The notes: generated by a model from the letters alone, not told the origin. DNA of 64,000 nt from Favolaschia claudopus (GCA_037176885.1 JAWWNJ010000030.1:1550001-1614000), one strand, 5' to 3'. Counted from the stretch's first letter, positions 21,595 through 34,253 are shown. Program-made: numbers and translations.

Positions 21595-24500
21595 TCAAGT
21601 GTCCTCAGAGGTTGGCGGGTAGACCAGTAACATCGGCTCAGCATCATATATGCGAAGGATGTTGAAGGCCAGTTTAGCGAGGATCGGTGTAACTTCTCTC
21701 CTTGCCAGGACGGAGCGGAAGAAGTCCATTACGTCCGTGAAAGCACCCTTGAACTCCGGCAAGGTGGTGTATAAGCCTTTAAGGAATTCCTCTCGGAGTC
21801 GCATGAGCTCTGGATGATCGCAGAGGAACATCGCATGGGTCTCGTCTTCCACCGCCTCAAGACAGAACCTGCATTTGCGCCATTCCCTGGGGACGATGTC
21901 CTTGCCTCGTTCCTTCCACCTGCGGCGTTCAACTGCGAGACAGTGGCTTGATAGAACCAGACGTGTCAAAGCTAAACGATGATCCGGGGTTTTTACGCGT
22001 AAATAGTGCCGAAAGTCCAAAGATTTCTTGACTAATTTTCCACTGTCTTTGTCCATTTCGCGTCGGCCGAGAAACAAATCCTTTGTTTTGACTGAATTTT
22101 CGAGTTCATGGTCTATCCAAGCCTCCATTGAAAGCTTGACCTGTTTCATCGCCTCTTTGACTGCTGCGACCTCCAGAGAGACAGATATATCCAGTTCCAC
22201 GGGTATATAGAGTTTAGCGAGGACGATTCGTAAGTCATTGATCCACGAGATCTTCTTTTGACGAGCCAGGTTTATAGATTCTTGCAATGCATTCAAGGCA
22301 GGTTTTGTTTCATCGAGTTCAATCCAGTAGCATAAATTTTTGAGCGCGAGATAAAGACGTCGATAGCGAATTGGCCAGATCCCTGTTTCGGAGAAAAGTA
22401 CGGCTTTCATTGATCGCGAGCCGATTCCGAGCATTCGACGGAGGAACTTCAGTTGAACTTTCTCCAGAAGCTTCAAACTCTTCTCTTCGATATCAAGGCA
22501 AATTTCGCATCCAGCGGTGAGGTAGGGATCGACGCGCGCCATGTATAACGTCCGCAGATCCCAAACAGGCATTGAACCGACGAAACGATGTAACCCGAGG
22601 ATGGTGTTAGCCACTTTTGACGCTTTTTTAGATTTGACAATGTACTGCTCGCGCCACATGAATTTGCATCCCGTTTCAAACCAGATACCAAGATAGCGTG
22701 CTTTTTGTTCCAGTTGGATCGGCTTGCCAGCCATGTGGAAGACCGGGTACCATTTTTGACGGCGTCCATATATTTGGCAAATAGATTTTGGGATCGAGAC
22801 TTCACATCCATTATTGTCTGCCCAGCATTGAGAATCATTGAGATGAAGTTGAAAACCTGGCGGTGAGGTGGACGCTGTCATGACGTCGTCGGCGTGCTGA
22901 ACCTGGTTGATCCGCACTTCGTTCAGTTGAATATCGTCGGGATGAATGCTCAGGACAAAATCGGCCATGAAGAGGTTCCACAAATGCGGTGATCCTGGGG
23001 TCTCCTGTCAGAATGCCTAGAAGAGATTCAAACTGTGGTCCATATTGGCGATCCTAGCAGACTAAATAACGGATGCGGTCGTAAAGACATTTCAACCACT
23101 CCATCATGGGTCCAGAAATACCGAGTCTTGCGAGCTTGATCCATAGCGTTGGGCGATCCGTCCCGGGGAATGCATTTTTAAGATCCAGATATCCAACGTA
23201 GAGGGGCTTGTCCATTGCTTCTGCCTTGTCAATCATGCATAGGAGGACAAAGGCGCTGTCATTTGTTCGAAGGTGAGACTGGAACCCATTTTGCGAGGGT
23301 GGGATTGCACCAATATCCTCGGCACCTTCACGCAGACGGCGGTCAATGATCAGCGTAAGCATTTTCAACATACAGCATTCTAGGGCGATTAGACGATAGC
23401 CTTTCGGGTCGGTAGCATCTTTGTCCTTTTTCAAAATACCAACGAGGAGAGAGATCAGCCACTCTTGTGGAATATCTTGATTCCGAAGGCAAAACCGGAA
23501 GAATTCAAGGAGTTTCTCGTTTGGGATTTGTAGACAATCTTGATAAGAAAACCCATCAACGCCGACAGCGGTGTCCAGTCCATGCTCGGTGATGTGTTTT
23601 TTCATCAACTTGATCTCTTCCAGCGAAATCTCGCGAGTGTAGGATTGACGGGGCGAGTTATCAACTAGGCCTCCCCTCAGCTCTCGTTCCATCTTCGCGT
23701 TGAAGGCCAATTGATCGGTATTAAATGTCGCTGGAGTTGTAGCCGGATAGTTCAAACGATCTCTGAACTCGTCGGAAAGGTTTTCAAGCGACACTTTGGC
23801 CTTTCGTGGGCGAGGATCTGTGCGCTTGCGAACGAAATCCCAGAATTGCTTGATGTTTTTACACGCCAAAAGCTCTGCGCGAAGGCCAGCCTGTAATTCA
23901 TGAACTTTTGCCCTTCCACGATGAGTTTCGACGTCTTTCTCCGTTTCTTGATCACCATCTTTCCAATTTTTCCACGGCCTTGGACGTTCCGGGGAGGTTT
24001 CCTCTAATTCGGTGGCGACTTTGCATCTGTCCGAGAGAGGGGTGGGCCCGTGGAAGCTCGAACAAGGGAGCGGGTCATCCGTTACAGGCTGGAAGATTGT
24101 TGCAGATTCTGGGACTTGTAGCGCCGCCTTAGCAAGTGCATAGGCCTCTTTTTGCGGTTGATTGGGCGATTTGGATTCGACGTAAACAAAAGTTGTTGAT
24201 CCGTGTCGTTTCCCGAGCAGCGAAACCGTATCCCTGAATAAGTCCCCGTTTGGGCCAGGCCACCCAATCGACATCTTCTTTGCAGCCGCGTAGCACAACT
24301 GGCGTATGATCATTTTTGAACTGCAAAAAACCACGAGTGTCTTGTCCGAATCAACAGCTAGGAGTGCCTCGTGGTTTGCATAGATTCGGCCACGATCCGC
24401 CGTTGGTTTTCCAGGACCAGGGACTTTGAAGCACGTATTCGACCGAGATCCGATTGCAAAACAGATTCCAGCGCCTGCGGATCTCGTTCGAGTTTTGCCC

Positions 24501-25666
24501 GGTGCGGCGCCTTCAACATACACATGTACGGGTGGAGATTCTGCAAGTATTGGGCCGTATAAAGAATGCAGGGCTTGCTCAGGTGTTTCTCGGGAGTCCA
24601 TTGTTTCTCGATACAGCCTATCAATTTTGTTTTGACCAGAGAAGACTGGGGCACTTTGGGGATGCGGGGAAGAAGCCGTTGTCGAGCGCAAAATAGCACG
24701 ACGATCCAATGTTACACAAATACGAGTGTGATCAGACCAATCATCTTTCGGATCCGGTGTCGGTTGTTCAACATGAAAACTGCGAACCCAAGGCAATAGA
24801 GACTCCGAAGCGAACGCGTAATCAATGGTTGATTGACCAGTGGGCTGATGAGAGGTATACCGACCGGGAAAAGCAGTTTCCAAAGAGGTCCCATTCATGA
24901 TGCAAAGTCCGAATTTGTCGCACTCATTCAGAATTGCCCTACCGCGAGTGTTTTCCGTGGCATCAGAAGAGTCCCTCGGCCAATTTTGGATGAATCTGAT
25001 GACCTGTTGCGATCCCGTTCGGCCGTTTATATCAGTGAGAAGCAGAACAGGTTTATCGGCGCTAGGACTACAGACTGCGATTGTTTCCCAAAGTTGTTGA
25101 ATCGGCTCAACGTCCGTCCAGCCTTGCCATCGAGACGTTTCCGGAGGTATATATGCACCGATGAGCCACATCGAACCTAAATCCAGGACCAGAATATCTG
25201 GGGAGCTCAGGCGAGACTTGGTGAAATCAATGTCATCGCGATTGAGAAGCGCAATCCCGCCGCCACGACGTTCTGATTGAAGCCTGGGTTTTCGGGGTAA
25301 GGAAATGAGCGAGAAACCTTTCGGAACGTCCGCGGGGTCCTCTTCGCCGGGTAACATGTCCGTTTTCGCGAAAAACATTATGTCGTACGGCGCGAGCAGG
25401 CCGTGGAACTCAGGGCTAGTTAATTTTAGTGTGAAATCGTGGTGTATATTCCAATACATAATTTGAACATCCCGACTCGGATTACCAACTTCAGACGTGT
25501 CTTGAGTGGCTTGTACGTCGACAGCAGTGTTACCGGTCCGTGCTGAGTGGTGAGTGTGTTGTCCGGTTGAGTTTTCTCCAAGTCCATGGCCCGTATCGCC
25601 TCGTCTTGCTGAAATTCCCGTAGAGAGTCCGTTTCCAGTCCACGTCAGCACACCTGGGCTCGGCAC
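21595..25666 (-). pseudogene. LINE ORF2: endonuclease, RNase H-like domain, reverse transcriptase, zinc finger
   Basis: Pol of a Tad-like non-LTR retrotransposon. The N-terminal frame (25666-23054) has an endonuclease (IMYWNIHHDF; LLTDINGRTG; TIDYAFAS; DWSDHTRI). Its catalytic Glu position reads FAKTDM instead of a Glu. It then has a segment with RNase H-like spacing (VYVEGAAPG; AGAGICF; FCSSKMIIRQLCYAAAKK; EAYALAKAAL), and then RT blocks up to LDLKNAFPGTDRPTLWIKL. A TAG stop (23054-23056) and a frameshift near 23020 separate it from the second frame (22983-21595). That frame carries QHADDVMTAS (RT catalytic Asp pair), a long thumb and a C-terminal CRFC...HAMFLC zinc finger. This copy cannot make a full protein. 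Confidence 0.9.
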
Positions 25667-27009
25667 AGCACGGGAATTTTCTTTATTTTATCAGACTCAT
25701 AATCTACTCAACGAAAGGAGTCGATTGCACTATGTCCGAGGTTTTTCCCATCAATTTTGAGGTTACGGCCAAATTTTCGGCTATTATTTCTGTCATAATT
25801 TTTCGTTTTTTTGACAATCGGCTCGTGCAAAACTGTTCTTTGGATGCTTAGCGACTGTTGTACATAAAAATCTAGAGATCTTGGGGTATGTCACACTTTC
25901 CATAAAGGGAAGATCAAAGTTGTCGACTTCGCGTGTCCGGCACTGTAGTCTCGGAAACCCAGACGGGGCCGCTCCTTCCGATTCATCATGGAGTTCCCCC
26001 AATACCATGAGATGCATGGAAAGAGGCTTCGTCTCATCACTTCTTGCGACCAGTGGTGTGTTCTTTTTCCTCAATTTTGTAAACAGAGATTACTATGGCG
26101 GATTTCAGTCGTGTCAAGAAGAAAAAGTGTTTCCAGCCTTCACCGAAAACGAATTCGAAGATTAGGTGTCGCTTTAGAGACCGCAAACGTTATTTTGCAG
26201 AGCGCAGACGAGGGTTACCGGGTTCAAGCGCTGCCTCAGATGTCTCAAGGTGTGATTGTACTCCTTCTTCTCTTGATTCATGGTTCCCTTTCAAATCCGC
26301 GTTCTTTTACAAGCCCGCTAAGATCGAGTGATGCTGCAGTATCTCAAGAGGCCCCGAGCTTGCCCACTGCTTTTCCCCTAGTCTCGTAAACAAGACTTTA
26401 TAAACTTTTTTGAAGATAGTCGTTCAAACGTATATAAACCCTACTTTCAGGTCCGTAATTCTTTCCCCAGCTCATATATTACGCGATACTATGGTTGCTT
26501 TGTGAACCCTAGCCATGACCTAGATGCGTATAAGCCGGTTCAGTCCCTGACAGGGCCCAGCCCAGCCCTCACTCTTGACATCAATTGTGAGTACTTCAAT
26601 TTCTTGGAGCTCTCGCTGTTCACGCATATTGGACGAAGCCTGTGGTTGGCACTTCCCTGATTGGGCAAGCGCCAACATGGAACATTCGCAGGTTGACACC
26701 AGCTACGAAAGATTTTATTAGTTCTCCGTTTCTTTCGAAAGCAAGTGAATGTGAATTTCAAGGAATTGGTGCGTGAATTCCATGGTTCACGGGGTTTTCC
26801 GTGAATTTAAGCCCATGTAGTTGAAATTTTATTTCTTTGAAAATTCACACTGAATTTGGATGAACTGATGAACTTCACGAGGGAGCAAAACACATGAAAT
26901 TTAATAGGCAGATTTTCGCCTGACTTCTCGTTCATAAAATTACAACATAAAATACATTTCCAGAGGAATTTTAAGTCCACTGCTTAGTCGCCGAAAACCC
27001 AGATGAATG
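25667..27009. other. Stretch without a recognisable gene
   Basis: No frame resembles a known family. The segment 26745-26900 is rich in gtgaatt/aattcac words, as inside the 6712-8051 element, and may be the end of a related element. A short Lys/Arg-rich frame at 26088-26331 was not accepted. Confidence 0.45.
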
Positions 27010-27011
27010 TA

Positions 27012-27438
27012 CAGTCGCCTCTGTCATAACGCATCATTGTCAAACCCCGTATGTACTCTGCACTAACCCATACATTTTGGCATCCACCAAGTTGGTTCCC
27101 CGCTAAAAATGCATACTCTTTCGAGGAGAGAGAACCCATAACTTTTGCACAATTTTCCATTTTTAGCCCAAGTTTGGAAGGGATGTGACTAGACGATTAA
27201 ATCAAAGCGTGCTTTGACACCAAATCTAGCTTTTTCTTGGCTATATGTAACTTTGATGTAACTTATGTGCGGCTCGAATGTTGCTCGGCTTTCGCCGGCC
27301 GCAGGTTGATGGCATCAATTTCTATTTTGGGTGATGATTCAGCTTTCTCACGGTTGCGACAACCCATACTCTGTACAGTGTAAAAACTCATAGGGTGGGT
27401 GGTCCACTGACATCTATGCGTTATGACAGAGGCGACTG
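27012..27438. mobile_element. TA-flanked MITE, 427 bp
   Basis: Perfect 23-bp inverted ends begin CAGTCGCCTCTGTCATAACG. TA flanks both sides (27010-27011 and 27439-27440). No transposase frame is present. Confidence 0.9.
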
Positions 27439-27627
27439 TATTCCACTCCAGGCTCATCATGTTTCGTGCGCTCCCCGTGCCCTCCGTTTAGGGATCAGTC
27501 ATCTCTCTGCCGTACACACTGAGAAACTCTAGCACCCAGCATACACGCGAAGCTACCTAAGTCAATATCGTACTTGGCCCGAAGGCTATGCGATAGTACT
27601 CTACTGGTGTATCTAAGGAATCATATA

Positions 27628-28393
27628 CAGTTGTGGACACACAAATCTGACAAGAAGGTTTTTCCCACCCGATTTTTTTGAAAAGTGCACCAATCGATAG
27701 ATCTCGTTGAACGCTCTCTATCATCGAGCGGTTGGGCCGCAAATAGCCGAACAAGTTACGTGACACTCAAAATTTTGGCTGCCGTCATAAATTTCATGAT
27801 AAATTGATGAAAAAATGTATAATAGACGCAGATTGGCTGGGAGAATATGATTCTGAATGAAAGAAAGGATTCTATCGAGCCGTTGTGGAGATGTATCCTC
27901 AGCAAAAAAAGTGTCATAATAGGATGAAAGTACTTGAAAAACAATGCTAGTTATCACTTTGATTGACTGGAATTGAACATCATTTGAGCTCGCAACGGCT
28001 GCTTGAAGTTGGTCCTTTTAGCTATTTTCTCTGCATTTTCAGCTATTTTGTGTGAAAATAGCCAACTTTGAGCGGCTGCTGTGAGCCCAAATGAGGGTCA
28101 ATTCCATTCAACCAAAGTGGAAACTAGGACTGTTTTTCAAGTACTTTCATCCTATTATGACACCTTTTCGCTGAACCCTCATTGTGTTTTTCCGAATATA
28201 TATATATTCCAAAAATCGGAAATCATACTATGATTGATGCATTCTCAGGGCATAATATATTGCTGAGTGTTCTAAGAGGTACAGAAGTATCACATACCCA
28301 TCTCTACATCTTAATTGAGGTCATTCGGTGAAGTATACAGCCAGATTTTCACCAAAAAGCCACGGCAATTTCTATTTGCCACCACTGTATACA
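27628..28393. mobile_element. Decayed TA-type element with a nested MITE
   Basis: The right end (ttgccaccactgta at about 28380-28393) and a left candidate (tacagttgtggac near 27625) are imperfect inverted copies next to TA. Inside lies an inverted-repeat unit at about 27896-28178, with ends TCCTCAGCAAAAAAAGTGTC and a diverged partner. The segment 27893-28393 also occurs at 59703-60101, sharing ttctaagaggtacagaagta and ccacggcaatttctatttgc. The outer left boundary is tentative. Confidence 0.6.
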
Positions 28394-28610
28394 TAGACTT
28401 TATGGTGTGATATTGTGTATAGAGGAACAGAATCAAGACTTGTAGCAACATATGACAGGAACAGCCAGATTGACTGTGTTGAGAATGACTGTGCGGCGCA
28501 CAGTCGGCATGACGCCTGCCACGGTCAAAATTTGGGCGGTCAGAATAACCGCGCGAAAAATCAGATAACCGCGGCGCGGTCATACCGGCTGTGACTTCTT
28601 TCTACAGTGC
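28394..28610. other. No gene recognised
   Basis: Short GC-rich palindromic words such as gcgcggtc and ccgcggcgcgg near 28540-28580; nothing coding. Confidence 0.5.
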
Positions 28611-29551
28611 TCACCTATACATATTGTGATTAACATCTATACTCTGAGCTATTGTTTTGGGGGGGGGTCCACCACAGATCCAAGAGGTCTTTGGTTTCTT
28701 GTCTTGTACTTTTTTCCGAGCTGCGCGACGCTGCGGGGTCATCCAGCTATCATCCGGTGGGGCCATGTGAACAAGCACGAGCTCTCTCGAGAGTACCTTC
28801 AGCAAGCACTCTACTGCGGCAGTGTACAGTGCCTGCGGTTTCCGTGCAACCTTCTTGATTGCTGGAAGCTTGAAAGCACCTGGCTTCTTTGGTTTTATAC
28901 GCCCATAGAGGTCTGCCGGCACCTGCTGAAATTCTGAGGTAGACGGAGCAATTGCTGAGGTGTTAGGTTGATCGTCGGTGGCTGTCTTCTGCTTTTTGCG
29001 AGTTGTCTGCTTTCCTTTCTGAACCTCCTGAGCATAGGCGACTACGCGCTTGACCAGCGGTGCGAACCTGGGAAACAGTCTTCTAGGTCGGAGAGAGAAC
29101 GGTTGTGAACGTTCACCAAATCCTGCGCCAGACCCGGACCTGTGACCATAAACCATTCATAGAGCAGCAGATGTGCTCGACAAATGTCCCATTGCACCAT
29201 ACGTTTAACAATGCCCAGCTGTTCGTGTACGCGCAGCAGCTCCGGGACCGATTCGACCACGCTTGTGAGTCGTGATACTTGGACGAGGAAGGAACGCTCA
29301 TCCGACAAGGGTGCAAACGACAAGAAACTGCTGTCAATATTATTCCGTTCGTTCCTTTCTACCAGCTGGCGGAGGACGTCAGGAAGCGCGATTTTGCGCC
29401 CCTTGAGCGGAGCGACAATGTCACGTTCCGATCTCAGAGTGTCAAGTTCCGCTATAAGGGTTTTGGAGTTCAACAAGCGGTCTAACGCCGCTATCGGCTG
29501 GTCACTTAGATCTTCCGATGTAAGGGCAGTTAAGGGTGTGCTTGCAGGCAC
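28611..29551 (-). pseudogene. Conserved fungal ORF of unknown function, frameshifted
   Basis: Two overlapping minus frames form one coherent protein. The first (29551-about 29062) has SDQPIAALDRLLNSKTLIAE, LDTLRSERDIVAPLKGRKIA and WDICRAHLLLYEWFMVTGPG. A one-base shift near 29065 leads into the second (to 28611), with FAPLVKRVVAYAQE, a Lys/Gln-rich linker and CLLKVLSRELVLVHMAPPDD. An acidic, Ser-rich stretch upstream (29552-29690, in another frame) probably belongs to the N-terminus. The first frame lacks an ATG, which supports a second break near 29550. I know no function; it has the feel of the multicopy orphan families of basidiomycetes. Confidence 0.55.
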
Positions 29552-29972
29552 CTTTCTTCACACCATAGTCTTCATCGGATGGATCATCTGAGTTACCATC
29601 GTAATCAGACCCAGCGACTGACGTGTTATTTGACTTTGAACGCGAGTCTAAATCCGAATCATCCGATTCCTGTTGAATCCAATGAACAAACTTAATCCGT
29701 ACGTCTACATAAGACTGCCAAACTCGCCTGTCTCCTTCGTTTACCTAACGATTGTCCGCTTGTCCTGCGCAACATGTTGGGGTCGATCCTGTAATTCAAC
29801 CAAAAAACCAGCATTCAGCTTGTGAAGGGCAGTGAAAGACGACTAGCCTTTGCACTTCCTCATACGCTAGCCATTGAGCTGGCTCGCAACCATGTCCATG
29901 TACAAGGTATTCCCAGACTGCCTACGATAGCGATATCAACGACTGGGAAGCGTTTCACAAGTTAAAACTCGT

Positions 29973-30187
29973 ACCTGATAGAATACAAGTAAGTATTAAC
30001 TACCAGGAGAATCAGTAAACTGTAGGGACTGTAAGTAAGGATTCACATACCTCAGTCGTGGAGGAAACGACTGAGGAATGTGACGGTGACACGATACTAC
30101 ATAAGGAGCGTGTGACGCGTAACTCTACGGATAGCGAGTTGGAATATTAAGGAATGTACGGTAAGTAAACGGAATAATAAATACTAT
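29973..30187 (-). mobile_element. Fragment of the same LTR family as 44188-44462
   Basis: Its reverse complement aligns through most of the solo LTR at 44188-44462, including tcctcagtcgtttcctccac and ttactgattctcctggtagt. The outermost bases of the TG end are replaced, so boundaries and TSD cannot be set. It lies immediately upstream of the Myb/SANT-like gene. Confidence 0.8.
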
Positions 30188-30242
30188 CTACGCTTGTACT
30201 CTCGTTATCTGTACACTCTATCTCTTTCTTGGACTGTCTACT

Positions 30243-31466
30243 ATGTCCTCCGACACCGATACCGGGCCCTCCAGCAGCTCCGGCTCCGAAGAATGCTGTC
30301 TGGAATGCAAACGAAGTCAAGGCTTTGTTTTCTGGTTTGGGCGAGGCAAAAGTGCAGCAATTCATGAGTGGGAATGGCTTTCAAAACCAGGGCTGGACTC
30401 TTGCTGTCAATGCTGTCGCTGCTGCCAATCCCGAGGCAAATCCGAAGAAGGATCTTCAAAATGCAAGGGAAAGCTGGGGACGGTGTGTGTTCTGTATCTC
30501 TCTTTTTTTTGGCAATCTCTGACGTCCTGTACTCCTTAGCTGAAGGCACGGTATGAGCTGTATGTCTTTGTGAAGACGTTCTCTGGCAGCGGATGGGACG
30601 ACCACCTCAAATACGCAACGCATACGGATGAATTTGTGGAAGAGTTTTGTCGGGTGCGTCCCATGCCTCCCCTTCTTCCAGTACTAACCTATGTTCAGGT
30701 TCGAGGCGACAAATACGAGATTTGCTTCACAACATCGTGTCCCTGGTGGATGAGCTCGACGACTTGTTTACGGGCGCAATCAGCAAGGCGACCGGAAGGA
30801 ATGTCAAGATTTTGGGCAAACGCAAGTCGAAACAGAAGCAAGTTACCTCACTTCCCGCGACCCCCCACACCTTCTGCTACCTCCTCTGCGCCACCCTCAA
30901 CAGCCAGTTCCTCCCGCTCGCCTCTAGATGATGTCGACATGAATACTCAGCCCGCTCATGCTCATGATCCCGGTATGCCCCCCTCCCCACGCAATATGAC
31001 TCTCCATCCCCTGCACGCGTACCGCCTGGTGAATTTGATGATGAACTAGCTCAGGTGCGCAGGTACTGTCCTTCAGCTCTCATTCCACTGCTGACTCCGT
31101 ATAGATTCCCAAGAAACCATCAAAGCGCCGGGAGCGGGCTATCAGCGAAGACGACACTTCCGATTCCGAAAATCAGAAGGCTTCCCAGCCAAGCGTGGTC
31201 GTACGAACTCCGGCAATGCCCGTCGCAACGCAGAGGCAGGTAGCCAAATTGCTCGTTCTATCGACAACCTCTCCGCTGCAGTCGCGCAGCCAATCGTCAC
31301 ATCTGAAGATCCCCGCTATGTCGACGACGTTGTCCGCATTCTTCAAGACAAAACTCTCCTCCCAGACAACCCCCGCGGTAGACTGTACCGTACTGCTAGG
31401 AGTTCCACGAGAGCGGGCCACCGAACTGCGATGTTGCTTGTTTTGGGTCTGTTGACTAACGAATGA
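30243..31466 (+). pseudogene. Myb/SANT-like DNA-binding protein, frameshifted
   Basis: The translation shows a Myb/SANT-like domain of the kind found in multicopy fungal, often transposon-linked, proteins: KNAVWNANEVKALFSGLGEA, ESWGRLKARYELYVFVKTF across an intron, and SGSGWDDHLKYATHTDEF. Two introns with GT-AG borders are visible (about 30485-30540 and 30655-30698). After EICFTTSCPWW the sense passes by a one-base shift near 30748 into DELDDLFTGAISKATGRNVK. The ATG at 30243 opens in a different frame from the domain, so an earlier shift near 30275 is also needed. The C-terminal part (to the TGA at 31464-31466) contains IVTSEDPRYVDDVVRILQDK. With at least two frameshifts it is probably not functional. 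Confidence 0.6.
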
Positions 31467-31539
31467 GACGGGGTCGCCTTAACATAGAGTACTGCAATGC
31501 CCACCTCTTTCCCCTTCGTCCTACCTCATTGTAGATGTA

Positions 31540-32327
31540 ATGCTCGTTCATACCTGCCCAGGGGTATGTCTTGACGTTGAACACCCACTAAAGCACTTCC
31601 CAGTACACCATAGCGCAGCTATAAACATCCACCTTCACATCGTATCTGGGTTCGGCACACCAAAGTTCCGGGGCTTGCAATTCACTGTGCCTACCAAGCT
31701 TGTCGCCATCGAATCTATGGTGCGCTTCTCTTTTGCAAAATCCGCAATTTTGGCGGTCCCATCACGGGTGAGGAGAACGTTGGAGGACTTGAGATCGCGG
31801 TGGATGACTGAGGGATTGCGTTGATGTAGATATTGAACGCCATTTGTTATATCCTGGATGACCAATATCTACGGAGTCTGTCATTTATAGCAACGTCCAA
31901 GGCAGTTCAGTTGTACCGCATGACTGAGGGATGGGGCGGGCTGCGTCTTAATGTATTCATGCAGGTCGCCGTTCGAGCAGTATTCCGTGACCAAAAAAGT
32001 GACTGCCGAGACTTCACAGAACGCTAGCCCAAACTGGATACAGTATCAGCCGTCTAAGACCCGTTGAGTGGCAAGACTCACAAAGGCGACAATGTTCGGG
32101 TGGTCTAATGCCGCCAAAATCCTTGCATTCCCCCTGAGTTGGTGTCGGCCTCGGGATGTCAAATGTTCGAAAGACAGCTCACTGGCAGTCACACGCTCCC
32201 GAAATTGGCCTATTGCTACAGGCTCTGAATGCAAAGTCCCAAGAAAGACGTCTTTGTAGCCGCCAGAGCCAATCTTCTTCAAAATTTCCAAATCAGCCAG
32301 TGGGATCTCATGATCAAGACATGGCAC
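31540..32327 (-). pseudogene. Protein kinase (TKL-like) pseudogene
   Basis: Kinase subdomains can be followed on the minus strand: glycine loop IGSGGYKDVFLG, then VAIGQF where the catalytic Lys of VAIK should be, ALDHPNIVAF, LVTEYCSNGDLHEYI, VIHRDLKSSNVLL (HRD and Asn), IADFAKE where DFG is expected, and APELW after a frameshift near 31685. Two canonical introns are clear (32034-32081 and 31869-31916, 48 nt each). An in-frame TAG at 31588-31590 follows CAMVYWEVL. Loss of the Lys and of the DFG Gly, a frameshift and a stop argue for a dead gene. The HRDLKSSN signature is typical of tyrosine-kinase-like Ser/Thr kinases. Confidence 0.75.
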
Positions 32328-32594
32328 TTGAGCTGATGGACCCTCAGAAGGGATTGACCTGAAAACCTGCAGGACTCCAAGTTAGCCGCGGAAGTGCCTA
32401 GGTCATTATCAGGTGAAATGGCACCGAGGCTCTGGGTTTCTGCCCCCAGCACTGCTCCCCTACCAACACGCAAGGTCCGGGCGCCCTGCGCCGGTGACAG
32501 ACACAGGACAGGGAGCGTGCCAGCAAAATCTGTGAGGGATTGGACCGGTCGTCATCGCTCAGGCATTTCGTACTTACCCTCAGTATCGGTGCTA

Positions 32595-33710
32595 CACCAC
32601 CATTTTATTCAAATGTCAAAATAATGTCCGAGGTCTGATGTCCTCGGAACCTAATTTGCGAGCTCCAACAGCTCTCAATTTCGGAATGTCCTCAGGAGCG
32701 TGGCCGGGACAGTCTGTGGACCGTTGGAGGACATCCTATAAGGTTGCCCGAATCTTAAGTATACTGGAATCTTAAGCTCGTCTGATTCAACAAGTACTGT
32801 ATTTGGAGTAGCTATATTCCCCAATAAACTCCTTGTGACTTAGTCTTAAATGCACAATGTACCAAGGAAGTTCATGAAGTTCCTCGAGCAGCGCAACCTT
32901 TTGCTGCTGGACTCGGTGTCGAGCTCGAGAAAACGATGAAGTCCCCCACATTGCATCATGACGTGGCATCATTGGCTTGACATGATGTTTGTCACTGTCT
33001 TCGGTTGCCACGTCGCTCTCTTGTCTTCTTCCCTCATCCCCCTCCACTCCTCGTCTTTCACGATACACCAGACGGCGCCGTCTCTCTCCTCAGCCCTTCA
33101 AACTTCAAGCCCCTTCAAGTTTGTGGCAGCAAAGCTGACGAACATCTCTCCCGACCTCAGACAAAAGTCGCAAGTCGCAAGTCCGGGCGCAAGACCTCAA
33201 AAACTGCACTGCGCAAGGCTTCAAGACTGCAAGACAACTGTAGCAAGCATTCAAGGTCGCAAGCTGAAAATCCTTCAAGAGTGTAACTCATGCAAACCTA
33301 TCCAAGTCCTTGATGTTGTCCTCCCCAAGCCTCATCAAGCCGTTTCCCTCTCCCCACCTCTCTTTCTCTCCATCCCCCGGAAAATCACCATTTACTTTCT
33401 CTCCCCCCTCTTCTTCGCTCCCTCCTAGAATTACTTGTGTAGCCGCTCAATGTATACTTTTGTCGCCAATACCATTTTTTTATTTGTATTTTGATCAAAT
33501 TTAAGAAGCAATTCAAATATTATTTATGGGAAGCGTCGTCAGCAAACTGGTGCTAATGTTCTGGAGAGCTTCAGCGCAGGATGTCCCCAGGACATCATCG
33601 CCGACGGATTGTCTGGGAATCGATGTTTCGGTCTCCAGGGAATGTTTCGGAGATGTCAGCTAACAGCATCTGTCAAAATGTCCTCCGTAGGTCCGGAACA
33701 AACGGTGGTG
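32595..33710. mobile_element. Candidate TA-flanked element, 1.1 kb
   Basis: The ends CACCACCATTT and CACCACCGTTTG (inverted) lie next to TA at 32593-32594 and 33711-33712. Words such as aatgtcc and ggacatt recur near both ends, as in subterminal repeats. No transposase is present. The TIR is short, so the call is moderate. Confidence 0.5.
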
Positions 33711-34253
33711 TAGAGCATTCATTTCGCTGATAACGGGGCATAAGCAGCGTAACAAGTCACTAGAATGCCAAAAAGGACGACCACCCTCGGAATCGACGTG
33801 AATCAGTTGATCAGAAGCTGCGGCCCACCTGTGGGAAGCATTGCCGTCGCTCCAGGCACCGATTCCAGATCAGCCGGCCATCGATACCCGTCGACGGGTC
33901 AAACCCGTCCGTTCCCGTCCGTCTCTTTAGTGACGAAAATCGTGGACGGGACGGGTTCCGTCCGTCCCGTCCGTCCGTTTTTTCCGTCCAAAGACGGACG
34001 GGTTAGAGCCCTACCATCTGCCCCCTTCCGCGCAGAATGCACCCATTGCCTACTCTCAAACATTGGTTATCGATGAGTTCTCGGTTGCGGACCACAGCAT
34101 CAGTACGCCGCATGCTGGGAAGACCCAAAGGGAGATTGAAGCACTTAGCAAGCCAGGGAAGGGAGAAGCGACGCCAGGTCACGTGCTTCGGCACATTCGC
34201 TCAAGTTCTGACTCAAGAGGAGGTCGAACAAACAATTGATGATAAGATAGGCC
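33711..34253. other. Intergenic with a CCGTC/GACGG-rich inverted block
   Basis: Between 33886 and 34014 the sequence is built of CCGTC and GACGG words arranged as inverted arms (gacgggtcaaacccgtccgt, and at the right ggacgggttagagcccta). It looks like a small foldback element or a satellite fragment. A frame at 33765-34076 passes through it and is not convincing. Confidence 0.5.
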
